From contig CAIYEN010000036.1 in the NCBI GenBank assembly GCA_903925205.1, forward strand, positions 1 through 41,472: 41,472 nt of DNA, written 5' to 3'. The DNA is from an uncultured Opitutia bacterium (GTDB lineage: Bacteria > Verrucomicrobiota > Verrucomicrobiia > Opitutales > UBA953). The position numbers and the translations under genes were made by a program. A model generated the notes under the pieces. That model did no database searches and had not been told where the DNA came from. It saw nothing but the letters and a program-made list of their open reading frames with translations. Shown piece by piece: positions 4,862 to 13,031 of this stretch (its first letter is position 1; the number at the start of each line of letters is the position of its first letter).

Positions 4862-5010
4862 CCGATTCCTGGTTCCGCAACATGCCGCCGCGCATGGCCG
4901 TCTCCATCGCACCTGTCCCGCAGGATCGCCCGCTTTTCTGGCTGGCGCTGATCGCGCTTGCGGTCGCCGTCGCGCCGGTCGTTGGGTTCGTGCTGTGGGC
5001 TTGGGCATGA
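4858..5010 (+). CDS. Small membrane protein (50 aa)
   Basis: This ORF is below the track's length limit. ATG 4858 overlaps the DUF1064 stop (ATGA) and its TGA overlaps the next ATG (5007). The product has a short polar N-terminus (MTDSWFRNMPPRMAVSIAPV) and one hydrophobic segment, FWLALIALAVAVAPVVGFVL, then WAWA, so it is a single-pass inner-membrane peptide. Coupling to both neighbours supports translation. Function unknown. Confidence 0.6.
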   Translation: MTDSWFRNMPPRMAVSIAPVPQDRPLFWLALIALAVAVAPVVGFVLWAWA

Positions 5011-5672
5011 GCGCATCGCAGGCACTGGTCCGCTACGATGCCGCTTGCAGTGCTGTCGCCGCAGCCACGACGGTCGATGAAGTTCGCGAGATTACGGCGC
5101 ATGCCGATGCCGTGCGGGCCTATGCCAAGCAGGCCAAGAATCGCCAAATGGAAGTGCAGGCGGCTGAAATCCGCATCCGCGCCGAGCGCCGGTTGGGCGA
5201 GTTGATGGCCGGGCAAGCTGCCACCGTGGGAGTGTCCAAGGGTGCGGCCGAAGCCGGAACGAATCGCGGCGCGACGCGGGTTGCGGAAAAACCCGCGTCG
5301 CTGTCCGAAGCCGGGATCGACAAGAACCTCGCCCACCGGGCGCGGACCTATGCCGCCGTTCCCGAAGACAAGTTCGAAAAGCTACTGAAAGACAAGCGCA
5401 GCCGCGAGAACCGCCGCGTTGTTCTCGATCCAGAGTTCCAGGCGCTGGCCGAGCAGTCGGCGCGCGACATCGAGATCGAGCGCGACGAGCGCATTGCCCT
5501 GTCCGGTTCAGAGGCGCTGGTCGAGGAGAACAACAAGCTGCTGAAGCAAGTGGCCGCTCTCAACCGTCGCCTCGCCGCGGTGATGGAGGAAAAAAACTCA
5601 GCGCAGTACCGCGAGAAGATGTGGAAAGAGCGGGCGATCGAGGCCGGCTGGACGGCGAGGGCGGACGCCTGA
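5007..5672 (+). CDS. Conserved phage coiled-coil protein of unknown function
   Basis: A 221-aa protein starting at ATG 5007; the track start 4995 ignores the ATGA overlap. The N-terminal part (YAKQAKNRQMEVQAAEIRIR, AERRLGELM) is a helical segment I have seen in many phage and genomic-island proteins described only as hypothetical. A middle part has LSEAGIDKNLAHRARTYAAV, PEDKFEKLL. The C-terminus (EENNKLLKQVAALNRRLAAV, MEEKNSAQYREKMW) is a predicted coiled coil. It lies directly ahead of the helicase, so a role in replication or its regulation is possible; nothing catalytic is visible. Confidence 0.7.
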   Translation: MSASQALVRYDAACSAVAAATTVDEVREITAHADAVRAYAKQAKNRQMEVQAAEIRIRAERRLGELMAGQAATVGVSKGAAEAGTNRGATRVAEKPASLSEAGIDKNLAHRARTYAAVPEDKFEKLLKDKRSRENRRVVLDPEFQALAEQSARDIEIERDERIALSGSEALVEENNKLLKQVAALNRRLAAVMEEKNSAQYREKMWKERAIEAGWTARADA

Positions 5673-7285
5673 TGGATATGTTCATCAAGTCGGCCCAGGC
5701 CCTTGTTCTCCGCGACTATCAGTCGGCCGCGATCGAGAGCGCCCGCGACAACATCCGCCGGGGCAACCGGCGGCAAATCCTGTGCGCTCCGACAGGGGCC
5801 GGGAAGACCATCATCGCGATGGGCCTGATGAAACTCGCCATGGAAGCGGGATCGCGCTCGGCTTTCATCACCGATCGCAGCGCGCTGATAGACCAGACCT
5901 CGACCGCCATGGACTTGTACGGCATCGACCACGGCGTCATGCAGGCCACCCACTGGCGCAGCAATCCACATGCCCACGTTCAGCTCGTGTCTGCCCAGAC
6001 GTTGGCGCGGCGGCTGGGTAATGGTGGGTACGTTGACCACCACCTGAAGAATTTGCGCTTTGTGCTGATAGACGAATGCCATTCGCTATATGCCGGCACG
6101 ACGAAATGGCTTTCCACCCTGCCTGAGACGACCTCGATTATTGGCCTGACCGCGACGCCGTTTACGAAGGGCCTTGGCGAGCATTTTAATGCGATCGTGA
6201 ACGTCGCCACGACGGACGGCCTGATCGCCAGCGGCGCGCTCGTGAAGCCCGTCGTCTACGCCACTGTCGAGGCCGACATCAGCGGCGTGCCCGTGAAGTC
6301 GACCGGGGAATGGGACGACAAGGGCCTGGAGAGGGCCGGCGTCACCATCGTGGGCGACGTGGCGACAGAGTACGTCAGGCTCTCGTCGGAGCATTTCGGC
6401 AAGCCTGAGAAGGCCATCGTCTTTAGCAGCACCGTCGCACACGGCGAAGAGATATGCCGGGCGATGGCGAGCGTCGGGCTCAATTTCCAGCAGATCAGCT
6501 ATTTGGACGACGAGGACGATCGGCGTCGGAAGATTGACGAGTTTCGGAAGCCCGGCAGCGCCATCATGGGTCTGGTGTCCTGCGATGCGCTGGCGAAGGG
6601 TTTCGACGTTCCCGACGTGAAAGTCTGCATCTTGTGCCGGCCGCTCCGGAAGTCGCTCACGACGCACATTCAGCAGATCGGGCGCGTCATGCGCCCGGCG
6701 CCGGGGAAAGCGAAGGCGCTGGTGATCGATCACACCGGCAACGCGATGCGCTTCCTCGAAGACACGGTGGATTTCTGGGATCGCGGCGTTGATGAGCTGA
6801 ACGACGGCGCCGAGAAGGACAAGAAGCCGCGCGAACTGTCAGAGAAAGAGCGCAAAGAGAGGGCCTGCCCGAAGTGCAAGGCGGTGTTCGCGGTCTCGAC
6901 GCCGATCTGCCCGGCCTGTGGGTGGGAACGGCCGGCACGGCAGAGCGGCGTGAACGTGGTGAGCGGGTCCGCACAGATCCTGTCGATGAGCAAGGCGGGG
7001 CAGGGGTCGAAGAGGGGCTTTGACTTCGATAACCACCCGATCCTGCGCGAGCCCCGCACCGCCTACCTCTCGATCTTTGCGTGGACGTTGATCCGCAAGC
7101 GAGGCGACGAGGATGGAGCACGGAAGTGGGCAGCATCCATGTATCGGGGCATCTACGAACGGTGGCCTGCCCAGGTCTGGCGCTCACTGCCATCTTCCTC
7201 CGGTATGGCGACGCCGGATGTCGATCGTCTATGCCGCAGCGAGATGGCGCGCTTCGCAAAGTCGAGGACGCAGCATGCCGCATAG
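5672..7285 (+). CDS. SF2 DEAD/DEAH-type helicase with zinc ribbon
   Basis: The 537-aa protein starts at ATG 5672 overlapping the upstream stop; the track start 5621 lies in the neighbour. Superfamily II motifs appear in order: Q-like LRDYQSAAIE, Walker A APTGAGKT, motif II LIDECHSLY, motif III GLTATPF, motif V GFDVPDVK, motif VI QQIGRVMRPAPG. Near residue ~405-425 a CPKCKAVFAVSTPICPACGW segment is a four-cysteine zinc ribbon, followed by an unassigned C-terminus. It is an ATP-dependent DNA helicase or translocase, probably opening the phage origin or unwinding DNA for the primase encoded next. No phage DNA polymerase is present, so host polymerase is presumably used. Confidence 0.9.
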   Translation: MDMFIKSAQALVLRDYQSAAIESARDNIRRGNRRQILCAPTGAGKTIIAMGLMKLAMEAGSRSAFITDRSALIDQTSTAMDLYGIDHGVMQATHWRSNPHAHVQLVSAQTLARRLGNGGYVDHHLKNLRFVLIDECHSLYAGTTKWLSTLPETTSIIGLTATPFTKGLGEHFNAIVNVATTDGLIASGALVKPVVYATVEADISGVPVKSTGEWDDKGLERAGVTIVGDVATEYVRLSSEHFGKPEKAIVFSSTVAHGEEICRAMASVGLNFQQISYLDDEDDRRRKIDEFRKPGSAIMGLVSCDALAKGFDVPDVKVCILCRPLRKSLTTHIQQIGRVMRPAPGKAKALVIDHTGNAMRFLEDTVDFWDRGVDELNDGAEKDKKPRELSEKERKERACPKCKAVFAVSTPICPACGWERPARQSGVNVVSGSAQILSMSKAGQGSKRGFDFDNHPILREPRTAYLSIFAWTLIRKRGDEDGARKWAASMYRGIYERWPAQVWRSLPSSSGMATPDVDRLCRSEMARFAKSRTQHAA

Positions 7286-8126
7286 CTTTCAGGAGACCGC
7301 CGCTTCGATCGGCTGCATCATCGGGAACCTGCACGAGGACGATCGCATCCATCGTTGCGCGACAGAAACACACCCGCGGAAGAAGAACGGCGCCTATCGC
7401 AGCGACGGAATCAGGGGCTGGATACGGAACTGGGAGACGTTCGAACTGGCGACGTGGCACGAGGAGCGCACTGAGCGCCGTGCCGTACCGCTCAAGCCTT
7501 TGCCCGACCTTGCCAAGCGCCGGGCCGAAGAGGCTGCAGCCGCTCGCTATGCCGCCGAAACAGCCCAGCACATGGTGAAGTCCGCCGCATGGGCGACACA
7601 CCCCTACCTCGTCCGCAAAGGCTTCCCCAAGGCCATAGGGCTCGTTCTGGAGGACATGCTGCTGGTGCCTGGCAGGATCGACGGCGAGATCACGACACTG
7701 CAGAAGATCTATGAAGACGGGCGCAAGCTGTCGCTTACCGGCGGGCGCATGAGCGGCGCGTCCTTTTCGATCGGAGATGGCCCCGTGGAGATCCTCTGCG
7801 AGGGTTATGCGACTGGCCTGTCGATCAAGGCCGCGCTGACCGGCATCTGTGTGCGCGCCAGGGTGACGTGCTGCTTTTCGGCGGCCAACGTGGCCGAGGT
7901 CGCCAGCAAGCGGCGCCGCGCGATGATCTTCACCGACAACGACAAGCCGATCTCGCAGTTCGCAGGTTTGGGCACGGGCGAGTATTTCGCGCGCCGCACG
8001 GGACTGCTTTGGACAATGCCGCCGCAGGTGGGCACGGATGCCAACGACCTTCACTTGTCGTCAGGCTTGCCCGCTCTGCAGGGCCTACTCCTCGACCTCA
8101 TGCAAAGGAGACAATGCGCCGCTTGA
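7275..8126 (+). CDS. Toprim-domain primase-like protein
   Basis: ATG 7275 lies 11 bp inside the helicase end; the longer track start (7113) would overlap 170 bp. The 283-aa product has a central region typical of phage Toprim primases (AAWATHPYLVRKGFPKAIGL). Its Toprim core has VEILCEGYATGLSIKAAL (catalytic Glu) and AMIFTDND (DxD motif), then NDLH. No obvious N-terminal CHC2 zinc finger is intact, although CIIGNLHEDDRIHRC is Cys/His-containing. It probably makes primers together with the adjacent helicase (inference from neighbour and fold). Confidence 0.8.
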   Translation: MPHSFQETAASIGCIIGNLHEDDRIHRCATETHPRKKNGAYRSDGIRGWIRNWETFELATWHEERTERRAVPLKPLPDLAKRRAEEAAAARYAAETAQHMVKSAAWATHPYLVRKGFPKAIGLVLEDMLLVPGRIDGEITTLQKIYEDGRKLSLTGGRMSGASFSIGDGPVEILCEGYATGLSIKAALTGICVRARVTCCFSAANVAEVASKRRRAMIFTDNDKPISQFAGLGTGEYFARRTGLLWTMPPQVGTDANDLHLSSGLPALQGLLLDLMQRRQCAA

Positions 8127-8194
8127 TCGTCAATCAGCCCGGTGTGCTGCGCCGGAATATAGCCCCTCAATCAGGTGTCATCACGGGAACATGA
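8114..8194 (+). CDS. Possible 26-aa peptide at end of replication operon
   Basis: AAAGGAG lies three bases before ATG 8114, inside the end of the primase gene. The peptide MRRLIVNQPGVLRRNIAPQS, GVITGT ends at a TGA that overlaps another ATG (8191), which reads only eight codons to a TGA overlapping ATG 8214. The chain of ATGA overlaps and the ribosome binding site make translation possible; the peptide has no recognisable feature. Confidence 0.35.
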   Translation: MRRLIVNQPGVLRRNIAPQSGVITGT

Positions 8195-8213
8195 CCGTGA
8201 GCATCGCCGGGGA

Positions 8214-8477
8214 ATGAGCAGCAACGCACAGGACGACGGGAAATCCGTCACGTCTGGGCGGCGGGATCGCTACCGCCGCTTGGGCCGCCGTTGGAATGAA
8301 GACTGGGAGAGCGGGGATCGGCCAACCCACCCGCACGCTGTTAGACCAGCATATCCCTATAGCGATGCGTCAAAAGCGACGGGCGGCTCGGGCCAGCATG
8401 TCGAAACGCACTTCGTCCCCGCAAGGGCGAAGTGCGTCTTCGCTCTGGACTCTCAAACCAGCATAACTGGTTGTTAA
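8214..8477 (+). CDS. Doubtful ORF in structured inter-operon region (87 aa)
   Basis: From ATG 8214 the frame reads MSSNAQDDGKSVTSGRRDRY, RRLGRRWNEDWES and is coding-like for about 40 codons, then becomes poor (AVRPAYPYSDASKATGG...). The last third lies over a long hairpin (8406-8437). The start is next to GGGGA without proper spacing. The track start 8175 is a GTG without support. It may be a short real gene with a non-coding tail, or a degraded gene. Confidence 0.3.
   Translation: MSSNAQDDGKSVTSGRRDRYRRLGRRWNEDWESGDRPTHPHAVRPAYPYSDASKATGGSGQHVETHFVPARAKCVFALDSQTSITGC
8406..8437 (+). other. Long stem-loop between replication and packaging genes
   Basis: ACGCACTTCG (8406-8415) and CGAAGTGCGT (8428-8437) are perfect 10-bp arms. 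The pairing continues through a bulged T with CCC/GGG to a short CGCAA loop, giving 13 base pairs. No U-run follows, so it is not a classical terminator. It could be an RNA processing site, a leader element of the late transcript, or a protein-binding site. Confidence 0.5.
8456..8472. promoter_or_regulatory. Short palindrome before first packaging gene
   Basis: AACCAG-CATAA-CTGGTT is a perfect 6-bp inverted repeat 22 bp upstream of ATG 8494. A partial copy, ACCAGCATA, occurs near 8346. It may be an operator or small hairpin controlling the start of the late operon; no clear promoter hexamers were found next to it. Confidence 0.35.
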
Positions 8478-8493
8478 AGGTTAGGGATTAAAC

Positions 8494-8766
8494 ATGAGGC
8501 TGAACAACTGGAGTTCGATTGATGATGTGGTCCTACGGGAGGCGCACTTGAACGGCAGACCCTGGACACCAGACCACACCGCCACGCTGACCCGCATGGC
8601 CGGCTCCGGGGCTTCCGATCTCGAGATCGCGCGCCACATGGACAGGGGCGTCAAGCTGATCGGCCGGAAGAGGCGGGACCTCGGCATCGAGCGCGGCGTC
8701 AGTCCGGCGCTCGCGGCAATGCTGGCCCGGATGAGTGGGCGCAAGCGCAGACTGGGGAGGGTGTGA
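8494..8766 (+). CDS. Small HTH DNA-binding protein (GcrA/Myb-like)
   Basis: This 90-aa protein has AGGGA six bases before its ATG. It contains WTPDHTATLTRMAGSGASDL followed by EIARHMDRGVKLIGRKRRDL, GI, which matches the pattern of GcrA-like and Myb/SANT-like helix-turn-helix domains: tryptophan, acidic helix, 'g.S..eIA..m...v..krr.lGi' (family knowledge). Alphaproteobacterial phages often place such proteins before the terminase genes, where they may regulate late transcription or assist packaging. It is the first gene of the packaging module and its stop overlaps the next start. Confidence 0.65.
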   Translation: MRLNNWSSIDDVVLREAHLNGRPWTPDHTATLTRMAGSGASDLEIARHMDRGVKLIGRKRRDLGIERGVSPALAAMLARMSGRKRRLGRV

Positions 8767-9089
8767 TGACCGCTGATGTCAGAGGCGGAGCAGGCGGGCG
8801 AAAGATGCCCATTGGAAAGCGCTTCCAGAAGGGCCAGAGCGGCAATCCTGGGGGGCGCCCAGCGGTTTCTGGGCCACTGAAGGAGCTAGCCAAGGCCCAC
8901 ACGGACGAGGCTCTGGCGACGCTCGTAGCGGCCCTGGCGGCGGACGAGAACAACGTTCGCGTCATGGCAGCCAATTCCTTGCTGGACCGCGGCTGGGGCA
9001 GGCCAACCCAGCACCACGAACTGGACGCGGGCGACGAGCTGGTCCGGCGCATGGGCGAAGCCGCGAAGAGGCTGAAGGATGGCGGCTGA
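8766..9089 (+). CDS. DUF5681-type small terminase-like protein
   Basis: ATG 8766 overlaps the previous stop; the GTG three bases upstream is less likely. The 107-aa product contains KRFQKGQSGNPGGRP, the hallmark of DUF5681 proteins encoded next to phage large terminases. The rest is helical (LATLVAALAADENNVRVMAA, NSLLDRGWGRPTQ). It probably acts as the small terminase subunit or packaging-site recognition factor. Neighbours fit: the large terminase follows after one gene. Confidence 0.75.
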   Translation: MTADVRGGAGGRKMPIGKRFQKGQSGNPGGRPAVSGPLKELAKAHTDEALATLVAALAADENNVRVMAANSLLDRGWGRPTQHHELDAGDELVRRMGEAAKRLKDGG

Positions 9090-9534
9090 GCGCCTGCAAC
9101 TGCGGATGGTGTCGTTGAGCGAGGCAAATGATTTTGTGCGCGTCTTGCATCGCCATCATCGGCCGGTGGTGGGTCACAAGTTCAGCCTTGGCGCGGTGCT
9201 GGATGAGACGCTTGTAGGCGTGGTGATCGTGGGTCGCCCGGTGTCGAGGGTGCGCGACGACGGCAATACCTTGGAAGTGACGAGGCTCTGCACGGACGGG
9301 ACGCGCAACGCATGCTCGTTCCTCTACGGGGCAGCGGCTCGAGCATGTTTTGCGCTGGGCTATCGCCGGATCGGGACGTACCTGCTGGCAAGCGAGAACG
9401 GCGCGAGCGTCCTTGCCGCTGGTTGGCGCTGCCTTGGCGAGCGTGGCGGCGGTTCGTGGCATGCGCCATCGCGCCCACGCAAAGACAGCCATCCCCTCGA
9501 GAGGAAGCAACTGTTCGAATTGGAGACCGCTTGA
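9079..9534 (+). CDS. XF1762-family GNAT-like protein
   Basis: The 151-aa protein shows the XF1762 family pattern: a start like LRMVSLSEANDFVRVLHRHH, then RPVVGHKFSLGAVLDETLVG and TLEVTRLCTDGTRNACSFLY, GAAARAC, and a C-terminus GGGSWHAPSRPRKDSHPLER. The family has a GNAT-like acetyltransferase fold and occurs in phage and plasmid regions; the substrate is unknown. It is embedded between small and large terminase genes, with short overlaps at both ends, so it is made with the packaging proteins. It may modify a phage or host protein; no direct evidence. Confidence 0.75.
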   Translation: MAAERLQLRMVSLSEANDFVRVLHRHHRPVVGHKFSLGAVLDETLVGVVIVGRPVSRVRDDGNTLEVTRLCTDGTRNACSFLYGAAARACFALGYRRIGTYLLASENGASVLAAGWRCLGERGGGSWHAPSRPRKDSHPLERKQLFELETA

Positions 9535-11057
9535 CGCAGGCTGAACGCCGCGACCCCGAAGGCGACCTGATCGAAGTCATCGCCGGGTTCCGCCACAATC
9601 CGCTGGGCTTCGTGCGCTACGCCTTCCCCTGGGGTGAGCCGGGAACGGAACTTGCGGACGAGACGGGCCCGCGGCCGTGGCAGATCGAGACGCTGAACAT
9701 CATCGCGGAGGCCCTGTCGGCGGACGACATAGAGGGCGCGCTGCGCATCGCCACGGCATCGGGCCACGGCATCGGCAAGTCGGCGCTCGTGTCCTGGGTA
9801 ATCCTCTGGGGCCTGGCGACGGCGCCGCTGACGAAGGTCGTGATCACGGCGAACACCGGGGACCAGCTCCGCACCAAGACATGGCCGGAGGTGTCGAAGT
9901 GGTTCAACCTGCTGATCTGCCGGCACTGGTTCAAGTTCGAGGCGACGTCGATTGCGCGGCGCAACAGCAGCGGCTCGAAGGAATGGCGCTGCGACGCCGC
10001 GACATGGTCGGAGAACAATACGGCGGCCTTCGCGGGCCTGCACAACAAGGGCCGGCGCATCATCCTGCTGTTCGACGAGGCTTCCCAGATCGCCGACAAG
10101 GTCTGGGAAGTCGCCGAGGGCGCGCTGACCGACGAGGACACCGAGATCCTGTGGCTCGTCTTCGGCAACCCGACCGAGAACACCGGGCGGTTCCGCGAGT
10201 GCTTTGCCGGCGGCCGGTTCGCCCATCGATGGAGCCCGCGCCAGATCGACAGCCGTGAGGTGCCCGGCACGAACAAGGGCGAGATCGACAAATGGATTGC
10301 CGACTATGGCGAGGACAGCGACTTCGTCCGCGTCCGCGTGAAAGGGCAATTTCCTCGAGGAGGCAGCATGCAGTTCATCGACGGCGACCTGGTGGACGAG
10401 GCCGCCAACCGGGAGGCGGTATCGCACCTGCGGCAACCGCTCGTGATGGGGGTCGACGTCGCGCGCTTCGGCGATGACCAACAGGTGATCGTGTTCCGCC
10501 GCGGCCTCGACGCCCGAACGATCCCTACGCTGAAGTTCCGGGGCCTCGACCTCGTCAGCCTTTCCGGCAAGGTCGCGGAGCAGGCCATGCTTCACGGCGC
10601 GGTGGGCGTGTTCATCGACGAGGGCGGCATGGGCGCGGGCGTGGTCGACATGGTCCGCAAGATGCTGCCCGGCCGGCTGGTGATCGGCGTCAACTTCGGC
10701 GGCAAGGCTGACCGCTACACGATGGGCGGCGACCTCCCGCTGGTGGCCGACAAGGCTGCCGAGATGTGGGCCGGGATGCGCCTGTGGCTCAAGACCGGGG
10801 CGATTGAGAAGGACCCCGAGCTGAAGGCCGAGTTGACCGGCCGGCAGTACGGCTTCGACACCCACAACGCGATCCGCCTCGAGCGCAAGGAGGACATGAA
10901 GAAGCGCGGCCTGTCCTCGCCCGACGTGGCCGACGGCCTGGCGCTCACCTTCGCCTATCCGGTCGCCGACCAGCCGGCCGACACGCGCTTCGACGTGCAG
11001 GGGATCGCCGCCGCCCCGGTGCTGCAATCCGACTACGATCCCCACGCCGATCTATAG
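9531..11057 (+). CDS. terL: Terminase large subunit
   Basis: The packaging motor and nuclease. I place the start at TTG 9531 (GGAG six bases upstream, 4-bp overlap with the previous stop), giving 508 aa. The track start at 9312 would include 73 residues of out-of-frame sequence. The ATPase domain has Walker A ATASGHGIGKSALVSW (residues ~73-88) and Walker B IILLFDEAS (~177-185). The nuclease domain has VMGVDVARFGDD (~305), GVFIDEGGMG and DVADGLALTF, typical RNase H-like acidic residues. It cuts concatemers and pumps DNA through the portal encoded downstream. Confidence 0.9.
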   Translation: MTQAERRDPEGDLIEVIAGFRHNPLGFVRYAFPWGEPGTELADETGPRPWQIETLNIIAEALSADDIEGALRIATASGHGIGKSALVSWVILWGLATAPLTKVVITANTGDQLRTKTWPEVSKWFNLLICRHWFKFEATSIARRNSSGSKEWRCDAATWSENNTAAFAGLHNKGRRIILLFDEASQIADKVWEVAEGALTDEDTEILWLVFGNPTENTGRFRECFAGGRFAHRWSPRQIDSREVPGTNKGEIDKWIADYGEDSDFVRVRVKGQFPRGGSMQFIDGDLVDEAANREAVSHLRQPLVMGVDVARFGDDQQVIVFRRGLDARTIPTLKFRGLDLVSLSGKVAEQAMLHGAVGVFIDEGGMGAGVVDMVRKMLPGRLVIGVNFGGKADRYTMGGDLPLVADKAAEMWAGMRLWLKTGAIEKDPELKAELTGRQYGFDTHNAIRLERKEDMKKRGLSSPDVADGLALTFAYPVADQPADTRFDVQGIAAAPVLQSDYDPHADL

Positions 11058-11124
11058 GTTGTGCTTGATTTTGAAAAACCCCCTCAGGAAGGTGTAACTC
11101 TGACTCCCTCGTGAGGTTCAGCCC

Positions 11125-11358
11125 TTGGGTTTATTCTCCATGATGTCGCAGGCCACTGGAGTGGGCCAGCCTCAGCCTCTTCCTCCGATGCCCGAACCCG
11201 TGCCGCAGATGGCCGACGAGTCGGTCAAGCGCGCGCGGGACGAGCAGAAGAAGCGCGCCGCCGCGATGTCCGGTTATGCCTCCACGATCACGACAGGCGG
11301 GCAGGGCGTTGTAGGGCCCGCCAGCACGACGGCCGGTAAACAGCTGTTGGGCGCCTGA
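11125..11358 (+). CDS. Small proline-rich protein before portal (77 aa)
   Basis: The likely start is TTG 11125, with GAGG nine bases upstream, giving MGLFSMMSQATGVGQPQPLP, PMPEPVPQM. An ATG at 11140 would remove five residues. Similar small proteins with a Met-Gly-(Gly)-Leu-Phe start and a proline stretch occur just before portal genes in BPP-1-like and related podoviruses; I know no function. The middle (ESVKRARDEQKKRAAAMSGY) is helical, the end is Gly/Thr/Ala-rich. Its stop overlaps the portal ATG. Confidence 0.65.
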   Translation: MGLFSMMSQATGVGQPQPLPPMPEPVPQMADESVKRARDEQKKRAAAMSGYASTITTGGQGVVGPASTTAGKQLLGA

Positions 11359-13031
11359 TGGCTCGTGACGTCGCCCTCCGGACCCACCTCGACGACCGCA
11401 TCAACGTCCTGCGGCGGCAGCGTTCAAGCTGGGAAGGCGGCTGGCGTGACCTCTCGCGCTACGTGAACCCGCGCCGCGGCCGGTTCTTCTCGTCACCGAA
11501 CTCGAACCAGGGCGGCGTGCAGAAGAACGGCGCCATCCTCGATCCGACGGCGCTTTTCTCGCTCCGCACCCTCGTCGCCGGCCTGATGTCGGGCATCACC
11601 TCGCCGGCCCGTCCGTGGTTCCGGCTGACCGTGGCCGATCGGCAGGTTGCCCAGCTCGCGCCGGTCAAGGCGTGGTTCGACGACTCGGCCGAGCGGATGC
11701 GCATGGTGTTCAACGCCGGCAACCTCTACTCGGCATTGCCGCTGATCTACGAGGAGCTGGGTCAGTTCGGCACCGGCTGCGCAATCCTCGAGTTCGACCG
11801 CGAGGACGTGATCCGGCTCTACACGCTCACCACGGGCGAATATTACCTCGGGCTGGACTGGCGCGGCCGGGTCGACACGCTCGCGCGCCGGTTCATGTAC
11901 ACGTACCGCCAGATCGAGCAGCGCTGGCCGGACCACGGGATCGCCGAGATCACGACCAAGGCGAAGAGCGCCGAGGCCGACAACGAGATCGCGATCATGC
12001 ACATGATCGAGCCGAACCCGAAGGTCGAGAAGGGCCGGATGGACTATGCCGGCAAGGCGTTCCGCTCGGTCTACTGGCGCGAGGGCAGCGGCCAGGCCGA
12101 GGGCGAGTTCATCCACCGCGCGGGCTACGCCCGCTTCCCGGTCCTGGCGCCGCGCTGGAAGCCGATCGAGAACGAGGCCTACAGCCAGGGTCCCGGCCAC
12201 GACTCCCTGCCGGACGTGAAATCTCTGCAGATCCTTGCCAAGCGCGAACACAACGCCGTCGACAAGCACGTCAACCCGCCGATGGGCGCTCACATCAGCC
12301 TGCGCGGCTCGGCCTCTTCGGTCCTGCCCGGCGCCATCAACTACTTCACGACGCAGGAAAAGGGCGCCGGCATGTGGCCGCTCTACCAGACCGCTCCCGG
12401 CGCGATCGCCGAGGTCGAGCGGCTGGTGATGCGGACCCGTGAAAGCGTGAAGTCCGCCTTCTTCGCCGACCTGTTCCTGATGTTCGACCAGATGGAGGGC
12501 GTGCAGCCGCGCAACCAGCTCGAGATCAGCACCCGGCGCGAAGAGAAGATGCAGATGCTGGGGCCCGTGCTGGAAAACCTGCACGACGATCTCCTGCAGC
12601 CGCTGGTCCAGCAGACCTTCGACATCATGTTCGAGAACCGCCTGCTCGCCGAACCGCCGGAGGAGCTGCAGGGCTACCCGCTGGATGTCGAGCTGATCTC
12701 CATCCTGGCGCAGGCGCAGAAGGCGGCCGACCTCGGCTCCGTCGAGCGCCTATGGGCCATGGCGGGCAGCATCGCGGCAAGCCGGCCCGACGTGCTGGAC
12801 AAGCTCAACCCCGACGAGACGATGGACGTCTACGCCGACAAGCTCGGCGCTCCCTCGGCAATCGTGGTCAGCGACGACCAGGTGGCGAAGGTCCGCGCGG
12901 CCCGAGCGCAGCAGGCACAGCAGGCGCAGGCGGCGGCGGCTGCCACGACGGCGGCCGACGGAGCCAAGACCCTCAGCGAGACGGACGTCGGCGGCGGGCG
13001 CAACGCCCTGCAAGGCATCTTGGGGCTCTGA
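11358..13031 (+). CDS. Portal (head-tail connector) protein
   Basis: This 557-aa protein matches the T7 gp8-type head-to-tail connector family: N-terminal LRTHLDDRINVLRRQRSSWE, GGWRDLSRYVNPRRGRF, then GLMSGITSPARPWFRL and ITPSS-like segments. Twelve copies form the ring through which DNA enters and leaves the capsid (family knowledge). The C-terminal ~50 residues are rich in Ala/Gln (RAARAQQAQQAQAAAAATTA), a flexible tail. It starts in an overlap with the preceding stop, and its own TGA overlaps the next ATG. Confidence 0.9.
   Translation: MARDVALRTHLDDRINVLRRQRSSWEGGWRDLSRYVNPRRGRFFSSPNSNQGGVQKNGAILDPTALFSLRTLVAGLMSGITSPARPWFRLTVADRQVAQLAPVKAWFDDSAERMRMVFNAGNLYSALPLIYEELGQFGTGCAILEFDREDVIRLYTLTTGEYYLGLDWRGRVDTLARRFMYTYRQIEQRWPDHGIAEITTKAKSAEADNEIAIMHMIEPNPKVEKGRMDYAGKAFRSVYWREGSGQAEGEFIHRAGYARFPVLAPRWKPIENEAYSQGPGHDSLPDVKSLQILAKREHNAVDKHVNPPMGAHISLRGSASSVLPGAINYFTTQEKGAGMWPLYQTAPGAIAEVERLVMRTRESVKSAFFADLFLMFDQMEGVQPRNQLEISTRREEKMQMLGPVLENLHDDLLQPLVQQTFDIMFENRLLAEPPEELQGYPLDVELISILAQAQKAADLGSVERLWAMAGSIAASRPDVLDKLNPDETMDVYADKLGAPSAIVVSDDQVAKVRAARAQQAQQAQAAAAATTAADGAKTLSETDVGGGRNALQGILGL

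Noticed and set aside
4995-5672. Possible partition (ParB-like) gene that would indicate a phage-plasmid
   Set aside because: No ParB motif and no ParA partner; coiled-coil protein remains unassigned.
9360-11045. 561-aa minus-strand ORF opposite the large terminase
   Set aside because: Shadow of terL; no motif.
11058-11124. Possible terminator between terL and the next gene (GAAAAACCCCC run, CCTCA...TGAGG)
   Set aside because: Only a 5-bp stem with a long loop and no U-tract.
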